From: CAZCFB01 sp964511535
Lineage (GTDB): Bacteria > Myxococcota_A > Polyangia > GCA-2747355 > CAZCFB01
DNA: 21,238 bases
Reading direction: 5' to 3'
NCBI GenBank assembly: GCA_964511535.1
Contig: CAZEFW010000167.1
Location: forward strand, 1 to 21,238
Shown here: one piece after another, positions 6,853 through 14,421 of the stretch
Layout: each line of letters starts with the position of its first letter
Numbering within the stretch: position 1 is the first letter of the stretch
Position numbers and translations under genes: made by a program
The notes under the pieces: model-generated
Told to the model about the DNA's origin: nothing
Database searches by the model: none
What the model saw: only the letters and a program-made list of their open reading frames with translations

Positions 6853-6892
6853 GGGTATCCTCCAGCGTTGATACATATCTCAAGTGATGCGA

Positions 6893-6919
6893 ATTCCAGG
6901 CCAGGATCGATGCTGGAAT
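6893..6919. promoter_or_regulatory. Inverted repeat in divergent intergenic region
   Basis: ATTCCAG (6893-6899) and CTGGAAT (6913-6919) form 7-bp perfect arms around a 13-nt loop in the 229-bp region between the basic secreted protein and the iorA fusion. It could be an operator half-site pair or an RNA hairpin. Function unknown. Confidence 0.4.
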
Positions 6920-6963
6920 CCCCGGCGCCCAACTTCCTGATTTTGCGACGGAAGCTGAATTAT

Positions 6964-6977
6964 ACCGACCGGTCGGT
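6964..6977. promoter_or_regulatory. Perfect 14-bp palindrome, candidate operator
   Basis: ACCGACCGGTCGGT reads identically on both strands and overlaps the TATA-containing stretch 6961-6964, about 105 bp before the iorA fusion start. Palindromes with an ACCGGT centre are typical of dimeric regulators such as the TetR family. No such regulator gene is present in the window. Confidence 0.5.
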
Positions 6978-7081
6978 TTTATCTCGAGGTGGCTGGTGTT
7001 CCGGCCACCTTGACATCCGAGAGCACACGTGAAAAAGGGGATCCGAAGCCTAGGACGGGGGAAATCAAGCAGGAAGGACCC

Positions 7082-10000
7082 ATGAACTCACTCCTCGAGG
7101 ATCGCCCCGGCAAGCGCATGCTGATGCTGGGCAACGAGGGCATCGTCCGCGGCGCGCTGGAAGCCGGCGTGGAAGTTGCCACCGCCTATCCTGGCACCCC
7201 CTCCTCCGAGATCGCGGACACCTTCTACCGGCTCGCCCGGGAGACCGACCTCTATTTCGAATACTCCACCAACGAGAAGGTGGCGCTGGAGGTTGCGTCC
7301 GCCGCGGCCATCGCGGGCATGCGGTCTCTCTGCTCCATGAAACATGTGGGGCTGAACGTGGCAGCCGATCCGCTAAACACCCTCTCGTACACCGGGGTCA
7401 AGGCGGGCATGGTGATCATCACCGCCGACGATCCGTCCATGCACTCGAGCCAGAACGAGCAGGACAACCGGCTGTACGCCAGGCTCAGCCTGCTGCCCAT
7501 GCTGGAGCCGGCGGATCCGGACGAGGCGCTGCAATACACCCGCGAGGCGTTCGCCCTGAGCGAGGAGCTGGAGCTGCCGGTGCTGCTGCGGACCACCACC
7601 CGGGTGGCCCACTCCCGCGGGGTCTGCACCATCGGGGCGCTGACCCCCCGGCGGTTTCAGGGCCACTTCGAAAAGAACTTCCGCCGCTGGGTCCCGGTGC
7701 CCGGCGTGGCGCGCCAGCTCAGGCCGGCGCTGATCAAGAAGCAGGAGCAGGCCTACACGGCCATGCAGCGGCGCGGACTGGATCGAGTCGAGGGGGAGGG
7801 TGAGCTGGGGCTGATCACCAGCGGCGTGGCCTACGCCTATGTCAAGGAGGTGCTCATCGAGCTGGGCGTCGAGGACAAGGTGCGGCTGCTCAAGATCGGA
7901 TCGATCCACCCGCTGCCGAGGCGCCAGATCCGTGACCTGCTGGCCGCCACCCGCCGGGTACTGGTGGTGGAAGAGCTGGAGCCGATCCTGGAGACCGAGG
8001 TGCGCGCCATCGCCCAGCGGGCGGGGGTCTCGACCCACATCGAGGGCAAGGGCGAGGGGTGGGTGCCGCGGCACTTCGAGCTCAACGCCGACCGGATCCG
8101 CGAGGCGGTGGCCAAGCTTCTGGGCATGATGCTGCCGCCGCGGCCCATGCCCGCCGTGCCCGAGCTGCCCGGGCGCCCGCCCATGCTCTGCGCCGGCTGC
8201 TCCCACCGCACCTCGTACTACGCGGTCAAGAGCATCGCCGAGCCGGACACCTACTTCTCCAGCGACATCGGCTGCTACACCCTGGGGCTGCTGCCGCCGC
8301 TGTCCACCACCGACAGCTTCCTCTGCATGGGGTCCAGCGTGACCATGGCCAGCGGGGTGTCCATCCGCAACGACCAGCCGCACGTGGCCTTCATCGGCGA
8401 CTCCACCTTCTTCCACAGCGGCGTCAACGGCCTGATCAACGCGGTGCACAACCGCCACGACCTGCTGCTGATGATCCTGGACAACTCCACCACGGCCATG
8501 ACCGGCCACCAGCCCCACCCGGGCAACGCCCTGGACGAGGGCAAGGAGCGGCCCATCGACATCGAGCGGCTGGTGCGGGGCCTCGGCATCGAGGACCTGC
8601 ACGTGGTGGACCCGGCGGACCTGAAGCACACCATCGAGACCGTCCGGGCGGCGTACCGTCGCAGCGGCGTGCGGGTGATCATCAGCCGCCGGCCGTGCCA
8701 CCTGTACGCGCGCAAGATGTTCGGTCGGGGCGAACCGCTGGTCTACCGGGTGGACCAGGAGCGGTGCAAGCGCTGCGGAAAGAGCTGCTCCCACGAGGGG
8801 TGCGGCGTGCCCATCCACGCCGACGACGAGATCCTGCGGGCGCGGAACAAGATCCTGGCCGCCGACCTCGGCCCCATGGACTTCCCGGCCCAGGGCAGAG
8901 CGCGCAAGCCCGAGTCGGCGCCCTGCACCTTCGCCTGTCCGGCCAACATCTGCGTGCTCGGCTACATGTCCCTGGCGCGGGCGGGCAGGTTCGACGAGGC
9001 CCTGGCGCTGATCCGCGAGCAGGTGCCGCTGCCGATGGTCCTGGGGCGGGTTTGCCACCGGCCCTGTGAGGGCAGCTGCGTGCGCGGCGAATACGACGAG
9101 CCGCTGGCCATCAACGAGGTCAAGCGCTTCGTGGCGGAGCTGGAGCAGGCCGCCGCCCGGGCCGAGCACTTCGCCGCAGAGCGCGAGCGCGCTGACCTGA
9201 TGCGGCAGGAGCGGGCGGCCCAGGGCGATGCGCAGCGGGTGGCGGTGGTGGGCGCCGGGCCGGCCGGCATCGCGGCGGCATACGATCTGACCCTGCGCGG
9301 CTTCGCCGTGACCCTGCTGGAGAAGGAGCGCGTCGCGGGCGGCCTGCTGGCCACGGGCATCCCGGCCTATCGCCTGCCTCGGGAGGTGCTGCGAGAGGAG
9401 CTGGGCCTGGCGCTGTCCATCGGCATGGAGGTGCGCCACGGCCAGACCCTCGGCGAGGACTTCACCCTGCGGAGCTTGCTGGAGGGAGAGGGGTACGGCG
9501 CGGTGTGCCTGGCCCTGGGCGCGGGGCTCGGCATCAAGCTGATGGTGGAGGGGGAGGACGCCGAGGGCGTGGAGGACGCGCTGAGCTTCCTGCGCCGGGT
9601 AAACCTGGTGGGCGAGCGGCAGGTGGGTCGCCGGGTGGTGGTGGTGGGCGGTGGAGACGCCGCCATCGACGCGGCGCGCACCGCCCTGCGCCTGGGCGCC
9701 GAGTCGGTGCAGCTGGTCTACCGCCGCAGCGAGGCCGAGATGCCGGCCTCGGCCGAGGAGATCGCCGCCGCGAAGGCCGAGGGCGTGGAGATGATCTTCC
9801 TCGCCGTGCCGGTGGGCTTCGACGTCGCCGACGGCGAGGTGAGCGCCGCGCGGGTGGTGCGGTGCGAGCTGGGTGAGCCGGACCGGTCGGGGCGCAGGCG
9901 GCCAGTTCCGCGCCCGGAGACCGAGGCGCCCCACCCCACCGACCATGTGATCCTCGCCCTGGGCCAGCGCCCGGACGCGGCGGCGCTGGCCGGTGACCTG

Positions 10001-10552
10001 GACCTGGGCCAGAGCGACCGGGGCTATGTCCCCGCCCGCGGGGACACCGGCGTCACGGCCGACCCGCGGGTGTTCGTGGCCGGCGACCTGACGGGCGAAG
10101 GCTGGACCGTCATCGCGGCCATGGCCCAGGGCAAGCGGGCGGCCCACGGTATCGCGGCGCTGCTGTCCGGGGAGCGCCAGGGCGAACCCCTGGGGCTGCG
10201 CACGGCCGAGGACGCGCCGGCGGACGGGCGCTACCAGCCCGCGGCGGTGGCGGCCGCCGCCAGGGCCGTGGCCGCCGAGCGCGCGCCCGGCGACCGCAGC
10301 GGCGACTTCCATCAGACCGCGGACGCGCTGGACGCGGCGCAGGTGCTGGCCGAGGCCGAGCGCTGCCTGAGCTGCGGGCAGTGCGCCCGGTGCAACAACT
10401 GCATCGACAACTTCGGCTGCCCGGCCATCTTCAAGAAGGACGGCAAGATCTATATCGACGAGGTGCTGTGCGTTGGCTGCGGCGTGTGCGCCCAGCTGTG
10501 CCCCAACGACGCCATCGAGCCGGGTCGCGCTCGCACCCCGGGCAAGGCATGA
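7082..10552 (+). CDS. iorA: Indolepyruvate:ferredoxin oxidoreductase alpha subunit fused to GltD/NfnB-like FAD-NAD(P) oxidoreductase and ferredoxin domain
   Basis: 1156 aa; IorA alone is about 600. ATG 7082 has AGGAAGG just upstream. Residues about 15-360 are the 2-oxoacid oxidoreductase N-terminal domains (GNEGIVRGALEAG, AYPGTPSSEIA, CSMKHVGLNVAADPL). Then comes the TPP domain, with CAGCSH at 370 and the diphosphate motif GDS...N at 439-449 followed by TAMTGHQPHPG. A Cys cluster follows (562, 565, 569, 574). Next is a GltD-type Fe-S domain (Cys615, 619, 624, 658, 662, 666). The FAD Rossmann motif GAGPAG is at 724, the second nucleotide motif GGGDAA at 856, and AGDLTGEGW at 1000. The last 60 residues have CxxCxxCxxC plus a CxxCxxCxxxCP ferredoxin set (1130-1140). 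Expected role: arylpyruvate + CoA to aryl-acyl-CoA + CO2, with electrons leaving through FAD to or from NAD(P). Substrate and cofactor choice are inferred. Confidence 0.85.
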   Translation: MNSLLEDRPGKRMLMLGNEGIVRGALEAGVEVATAYPGTPSSEIADTFYRLARETDLYFEYSTNEKVALEVASAAAIAGMRSLCSMKHVGLNVAADPLNTLSYTGVKAGMVIITADDPSMHSSQNEQDNRLYARLSLLPMLEPADPDEALQYTREAFALSEELELPVLLRTTTRVAHSRGVCTIGALTPRRFQGHFEKNFRRWVPVPGVARQLRPALIKKQEQAYTAMQRRGLDRVEGEGELGLITSGVAYAYVKEVLIELGVEDKVRLLKIGSIHPLPRRQIRDLLAATRRVLVVEELEPILETEVRAIAQRAGVSTHIEGKGEGWVPRHFELNADRIREAVAKLLGMMLPPRPMPAVPELPGRPPMLCAGCSHRTSYYAVKSIAEPDTYFSSDIGCYTLGLLPPLSTTDSFLCMGSSVTMASGVSIRNDQPHVAFIGDSTFFHSGVNGLINAVHNRHDLLLMILDNSTTAMTGHQPHPGNALDEGKERPIDIERLVRGLGIEDLHVVDPADLKHTIETVRAAYRRSGVRVIISRRPCHLYARKMFGRGEPLVYRVDQERCKRCGKSCSHEGCGVPIHADDEILRARNKILAADLGPMDFPAQGRARKPESAPCTFACPANICVLGYMSLARAGRFDEALALIREQVPLPMVLGRVCHRPCEGSCVRGEYDEPLAINEVKRFVAELEQAAARAEHFAAERERADLMRQERAAQGDAQRVAVVGAGPAGIAAAYDLTLRGFAVTLLEKERVAGGLLATGIPAYRLPREVLREELGLALSIGMEVRHGQTLGEDFTLRSLLEGEGYGAVCLALGAGLGIKLMVEGEDAEGVEDALSFLRRVNLVGERQVGRRVVVVGGGDAAIDAARTALRLGAESVQLVYRRSEAEMPASAEEIAAAKAEGVEMIFLAVPVGFDVADGEVSAARVVRCELGEPDRSGRRRPVPRPETEAPHPTDHVILALGQRPDAAALAGDLDLGQSDRGYVPARGDTGVTADPRVFVAGDLTGEGWTVIAAMAQGKRAAHGIAALLSGERQGEPLGLRTAEDAPADGRYQPAAVAAAARAVAAERAPGDRSGDFHQTADALDAAQVLAEAERCLSCGQCARCNNCIDNFGCPAIFKKDGKIYIDEVLCVGCGVCAQLCPNDAIEPGRARTPGKA

Positions 10553-11196
10553 CCATGGACAACACACAGAGCCCCAGGACGACGGACATCTACGTGGTCG
10601 GAGTGGGCGGCACCGGCAGCGTCACCTCCGCGCGGTTCCTCGGCGAGGCGGCCACCCGCGCCGGCTGCAAGGTGCTGGTGGGCGAGGTCCACGGCATGGC
10701 CCAGCGGGGCGGCATCGTGGAGTCGTCGGTGCGCATCGGCGAGGTGTACGGCCCGATCATCGACGACGGCGGGGCCGAGGTGCTGCTCGGCTTCGAGCCG
10801 GTGGAGACCCTGCGCGCGCTGAACAAGGCGACCCCGGCCACCCTCATCGTCACCAACACCTACCCCATCGTGCCGGCCACCGTCTCCATGGCGGGGGAGC
10901 GCTACCCCGATCCCGAGGAGGCGATCACCTACCTGCGCCGGTTCGCGCGGCGCGTGCTGGCGCTGGACGCCACGGCCGAGGCGGCGGAGGCGGGCAGCCC
11001 GCTGGCCCAGGGCACGGTGCTCCTCGGCGTGCTGGCCGGCGCGGGCGCCCTGCCCTTCCCCGGCGACATCCTGCGCCAGGCGATCCTGGAGGGGGTGCCG
11101 GAGCGGGTGCGCGAGATCAACGACCGGGCCTTCGAGCGGGGCCTGACCTTCGCCCGCGACAACGCCAGCATCATCGGCGACCTGCCGGGGAGCTGA
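10549..11196 (+). CDS. iorB: Indolepyruvate oxidoreductase beta subunit (POR gamma-type domain)
   Basis: 215 aa, the usual size for IorB. It carries the 2-oxoacid oxidoreductase gamma-domain signatures: GVGGTGSVTSARFLGEA at about residues 18-34, and GEVHGMAQRGGIVESSVRIG at 45-64. TNTYPIVPATVSMAG and LAQGTVLLGVLAG follow later. It pairs with IorA to form the arylpyruvate-oxidising complex, supplying the domain near the TPP/CoA site. The first ATG (10549) overlaps the iorA stop as ATGA; a second ATG at 10555 would only trim two residues. The overlap suggests 1:1 coupled synthesis with the fusion subunit. No cysteine cluster, as expected. Confidence 0.88.
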   Translation: MTMDNTQSPRTTDIYVVGVGGTGSVTSARFLGEAATRAGCKVLVGEVHGMAQRGGIVESSVRIGEVYGPIIDDGGAEVLLGFEPVETLRALNKATPATLIVTNTYPIVPATVSMAGERYPDPEEAITYLRRFARRVLALDATAEAAEAGSPLAQGTVLLGVLAGAGALPFPGDILRQAILEGVPERVREINDRAFERGLTFARDNASIIGDLPGS

Positions 11197-11202
11197 GAGA
11201 CC

Positions 11203-13449
11203 ATGCGCGAGATCTTCCGACTGGCCCGACAGGAGGGGCGCCAGGTGCTGCTGGAGCACGAGGTCTACGCTGCCCTGGACAGCCTCGGCATGCCCACGCC
11301 GCGGTACCGGTTCCTGCCGCTGGAGCAGGCCCGCGCCGGGGAGCTGGGGGACGCCGCCGGCTTGCCCGACGCCGCCTATCTGAAGCTGGTCTCGACGGCC
11401 ATCCTGCACAAGTCCGACGTGGGCGGCGTGGTGCGCCTGCGCCAGACCAGCGGGCCCGCGGTGCGCGAGGCGGTCTCCATGATGGAGGCCGCGGCGGGGC
11501 CCGAGCGCTGGGCCACGGTGCAGGGCGTGCTGTTGTGCGAGGCGATCCAGGGCAAGGGGGGACTCGGCGGTGAGCTGCTGCTCGGCATGGTGCGCAGCCC
11601 GGACTTCGGGCCGGTGGTCACCGCCGGCTTCGGCGGTACCGGCGTGGAGGCCCTGGCCGCTGCCACGCGCCACGGCCAGAGCACGGTGCTGTTCAAGCCC
11701 GGCTTCACCTCGGCGCGGCAGCTCAACGAGCGCCTGGACGGGGCGCTCTTCTTCAGCTGGGCCACCGGCGGGGTGCGCGGCGTGGACGGCCTGTGTGCGC
11801 CGGCCTCCCTGCGCGAGCAGCTCCACAGCTGGGCCGACGCGGTGATGGCCCTGGACGAGGCCGCTGCGGCCGAGGGCGTCGCCCTGGCCGAGCTGGAGCT
11901 CAACCCGCTGCTGGTGGGTCAGGACGGCAAGCTGGTGCCGGTGGACGCGCTGGCGCGGCTCGCCCCCCCGGCCCCTGCGCCGCCCGCCTTCCCGCGAGAG
12001 AGCCTGGCCAGGGCCCTGCGCCCCGGGTCCGTGGCGCTGATGGGCGTATCCCGCACCATGAACGTGGGGCGCATCATCCTGCGCTGTATCCTCGAGGGCG
12101 GCTACGACCCGGAGCAGATCACCGTGGTGCGCCCGGACGCACAGGAGATCGACGACGTGCGCTGCGTGCCGGCGCTGCAGGACCTGCCCGGCGGGAGCGT
12201 GGACCTGCTGGTGCTCGCGGTGGCCGCGCCTGCCGTCCCCGATGTGCTGCGGCAGGTGCTCGAGCTGCGCTGCGCGCGCGGGGTCCTGCTCATCCCGGGC
12301 GGCATGGGCGAGACCGAGGCGGGCAAGGGCATCCAGCAGGAGGTCAACGCGCTGCTGGCCAGCCATGACGGCCCGGAGCGCCCGTGCCTCATCGGCAACA
12401 ACAGCCTCGGGTTCATCACCCGGGAGCGGCGCTTCGACTCCCTGTTCATTCCCCGCACCAAGCTCCCCCGGCCGACGAGCGGGAGCGTGGGGGACAACGT
12501 CGCCCTGTTGAGCCAGAGCGGCGCGTTCATGATCACCCGCGCCAGCAAGCTGGACTGGCTCTCGCCCGCGTACCAGCTCTCCATCGGCAACCAGGTGGAC
12601 GCGCGCATCTCCCACTTCGTGGAGGCGCTGCTGGAGGAGCCGCACATCACCACCCTGGCGCTGTACATCGAGGGCTTCAAGCCGGGCGACGGCGAGCGGC
12701 TGTTGGAGCTTACCCGCCGCGCGGTGGACGGGGGCAGAGACATGGTGGTCTACCGCGCCGGGCGGAGCGCCCTGGGCCGCGGGGCCACCATGGGGCACAC
12801 CGCCTCCATCGCGGGGGACTACCGCGTCTTTTCGCGGCTGATGACCGACGCCGGCGCCCTGGTGGCCGACAGCTTCGACGACTTCGCCGACCTGCTCACC
12901 CTGTCCGCCACCCTGCGCGGCAAGCGCTTCACCGGCCGTCGGGTGGCGCTGATGAGCAACGCCGGCTTCGAGTCAGTGGGCATGGCGGACAACCACGGCG
13001 CCCTGCTCCCCGCCAGGCTCTCCGCTGCGACCCGCGCCCGGGCGGCCACCGCCCTCAAGGGGGCCGGCATCGCCCACCTGGTGAACATCGACAACCCACT
13101 GGACATCACCCCCATGGCCGGGGATGCCCTGTACGAGGAGCTGGCGCGGGCGCTGCTGGAGGACCCGGACGTGGACGCGGCCCTGGTGGGCATGGTGCCG
13201 CTGACGCCCATGATCCAGAGCCTGCCCGCCGGGGTCTCGGACCGGGACAGGTTCGACGCCGAGCAGGGGTACGCCCGGCGGTTCATCTCGCTGTTTCACG
13301 AGTCGGACAAGCCGCTGGTCACCGTGCTGGACGGCGGCTCGATCTACGATCCCCTGGCGCGGCTGATGCAGGACGCCGGGGTGCCGGTGTTCCGCGGCGG
13401 CGACCGCGCGGCCAGGGCGCTGGAGCGGTACCTCGCGGCGCGCACCTGA
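11203..13449 (+). CDS. ADP-forming acyl-CoA (aryl-acetyl-CoA) synthetase, fused in beta-alpha order
   Basis: 748 aa, 6 bp after iorB. Residues 1-240 or so are the ATP-grasp (beta) part, with KLVSTAILHKSDVGGVVRL (His69-Lys-Ser-Asp) and VTAGFGGTGVEALA. From about 265 the CoA-binding domain starts (RPGSVALMGVSRTMNVG). It is followed by the succinyl-CoA-ligase-like domains containing NNSLGFI, LLSQSGAFM and the phosphohistidine loop MGHTASIAG with His532. Reaction: acyl-CoA + ADP + Pi to acid + ATP + CoA, reversible. Archaeal and protist enzymes are separate alpha and beta subunits or alpha-beta fusions; here the ATP-grasp part comes first. Coupling to iorAB suggests it harvests ATP from the aryl-acyl-CoA the oxidoreductase makes. 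A protein-acetyltransferase-type relative is unlikely because there is no GNAT domain. Confidence 0.85.
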   Translation: MREIFRLARQEGRQVLLEHEVYAALDSLGMPTPRYRFLPLEQARAGELGDAAGLPDAAYLKLVSTAILHKSDVGGVVRLRQTSGPAVREAVSMMEAAAGPERWATVQGVLLCEAIQGKGGLGGELLLGMVRSPDFGPVVTAGFGGTGVEALAAATRHGQSTVLFKPGFTSARQLNERLDGALFFSWATGGVRGVDGLCAPASLREQLHSWADAVMALDEAAAAEGVALAELELNPLLVGQDGKLVPVDALARLAPPAPAPPAFPRESLARALRPGSVALMGVSRTMNVGRIILRCILEGGYDPEQITVVRPDAQEIDDVRCVPALQDLPGGSVDLLVLAVAAPAVPDVLRQVLELRCARGVLLIPGGMGETEAGKGIQQEVNALLASHDGPERPCLIGNNSLGFITRERRFDSLFIPRTKLPRPTSGSVGDNVALLSQSGAFMITRASKLDWLSPAYQLSIGNQVDARISHFVEALLEEPHITTLALYIEGFKPGDGERLLELTRRAVDGGRDMVVYRAGRSALGRGATMGHTASIAGDYRVFSRLMTDAGALVADSFDDFADLLTLSATLRGKRFTGRRVALMSNAGFESVGMADNHGALLPARLSAATRARAATALKGAGIAHLVNIDNPLDITPMAGDALYEELARALLEDPDVDAALVGMVPLTPMIQSLPAGVSDRDRFDAEQGYARRFISLFHESDKPLVTVLDGGSIYDPLARLMQDAGVPVFRGGDRAARALERYLAART

Positions 13450-13464
13450 GCCGGGATGCACAGC

Positions 13465-13480
13465 CGCCGGGCTCCCGGCG
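13465..13480 (+). terminator. Weak hairpin after the iorAB-acd operon
   Basis: CGCCGGG and CCCGGCG form a nearly perfect inverted repeat 15 bp after the stop at 13449. There is no T-run, so termination would be Rho-dependent if it occurs here. The 148-bp gap to the TerC gene contains no other clear signal. Confidence 0.3.
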
Positions 13481-13597
13481 ATGATCCCGGGTGATGCTCT
13501 CCAATTCCGTCGTCCGAGGCGGGCTGGCGCTGAAGACTGACTGAACGGCGCGTCCTGCTTCTGGCGTCCGGGTCCGGCTCCTGATATATCCTTGCTC

Positions 13598-14389
13598 ATG
13601 TTCCTGCTCGATCCCGGATTCTGGGCTGCCCTGTTCTCGGTGACCCTGGTGCAGATCGCCCTGGGCGCTGACAACCTGATCATCATCACCATCCTGGCCA
13701 GCAAGCTGCCTGCCGAAAAGCAGGACAAGGCTGTGCGCTGGGGGCTGATCCTGGCCATGCTGTTTCGCATCATCTTGCTGGCCGCGGTGAGCTGGATCCT
13801 GCGCTACGCGTCCAAGCCGTTCTTCGACTTCGACTCCTCCCTGGCCGGGATCGGGTTCGAGGGTTCGCTGAGCGGCAAGGCGGTGGTGCTCTTCGGCGGC
13901 GGGCTGTTCCTCATCTGGTCCGGCGTCAAGGAGCTGCGCCACAAGATCAAGGGCGTGTCCCATGAGGTGAAGGAGGCCACCACCTTCGGCCAGGTGCTCG
14001 GCACCATCGTCGGCCTGAACCTGCTGTTCAGCGTGGACTCCATCCTCACGGTGGTGGGCATGACCGACCGCTTCCCGGTGATGGCCGCGTCGGTGATCAT
14101 CTCGGTGGCGCTGATGCTGATCTTCGCCTCGCCCATCGCGGACTTCATGCGCAAGAACCCGGACTTCGAGATCCTCGGTCTGTTCGTGCTGCTGCTCATC
14201 GGGTTCGTGCTGTTCCTCGAGGGCGGCCACGTGGCCCAGATGAAGATCAACGGCAGCGACTTCCCCTACATCCCCCAGTGGATCACCATCTTCATCCTGC
14301 TGCTGATGTTCTCGGTGGACCTGTACCAGAACTGGTGGGAGCGCAAGCAGGAGAAGGACCCCATCGAACTGCACCGCCGCAAGAAGTAA
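13598..14389 (+). CDS. TerC-family integral membrane protein
   Basis: 263 aa with about seven to eight hydrophobic helices. TerC hallmarks are the acidic intramembrane motifs LGADNLIIITIL near residue 25 and NLLFSVDSILTVVGM near residue 145, plus the cytoplasmic KGVSHEVKE loop. TerC relatives are linked to manganese efflux, metallation of exported proteins and tellurium resistance. No ter operon partners (TerD, TerZ) are nearby, so a metal-export role is more likely than tellurite resistance (inference). ATG 13598 is chosen; an in-frame TTG two codons earlier is also possible, and neither has a good RBS. It is convergent with the PP-loop gene. Confidence 0.85.
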   Translation: MFLLDPGFWAALFSVTLVQIALGADNLIIITILASKLPAEKQDKAVRWGLILAMLFRIILLAAVSWILRYASKPFFDFDSSLAGIGFEGSLSGKAVVLFGGGLFLIWSGVKELRHKIKGVSHEVKEATTFGQVLGTIVGLNLLFSVDSILTVVGMTDRFPVMAASVIISVALMLIFASPIADFMRKNPDFEILGLFVLLLIGFVLFLEGGHVAQMKINGSDFPYIPQWITIFILLLMFSVDLYQNWWERKQEKDPIELHRRKK

Positions 14390-14391
14390 GA

Positions 14392-14421
14392 CCTTCCCCG
14401 TTTTAGAGTCCGTGGGGGAGG
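14392..14421. terminator. Possible bidirectional hairpin between convergent genes
   Basis: CCTTCCCC (14392-14399) can pair with GGGGGAGG (14414-14421) through one G-T wobble and a 14-nt loop. It lies across the junction of the TerC and PP-loop genes and overlaps the latter's last codons. No clear T-run on either strand. Confidence 0.25.

Noticed and set aside
7373..10567. Very long open frame on the minus strand (over 1000 codons)
   Set aside because: It is antisense to the iorA fusion, whose plus-strand frame has clear TPP, Fe-S, FAD and NAD(P) motifs. The minus-strand product is His/Gln/Arg-rich low-complexity, as expected from GC-rich mirror frames.
10450..12798. Long minus-strand open frame opposite iorB and acd
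   Set aside because: Same reason: the plus strand has recognisable families, and the opposite product has no motif and biased composition.
13598..14389. Tellurite-resistance locus
   Set aside because: Only a TerC-family protein is present, with no TerA/B/D/E/Z partner; TerC relatives often serve metal export instead.
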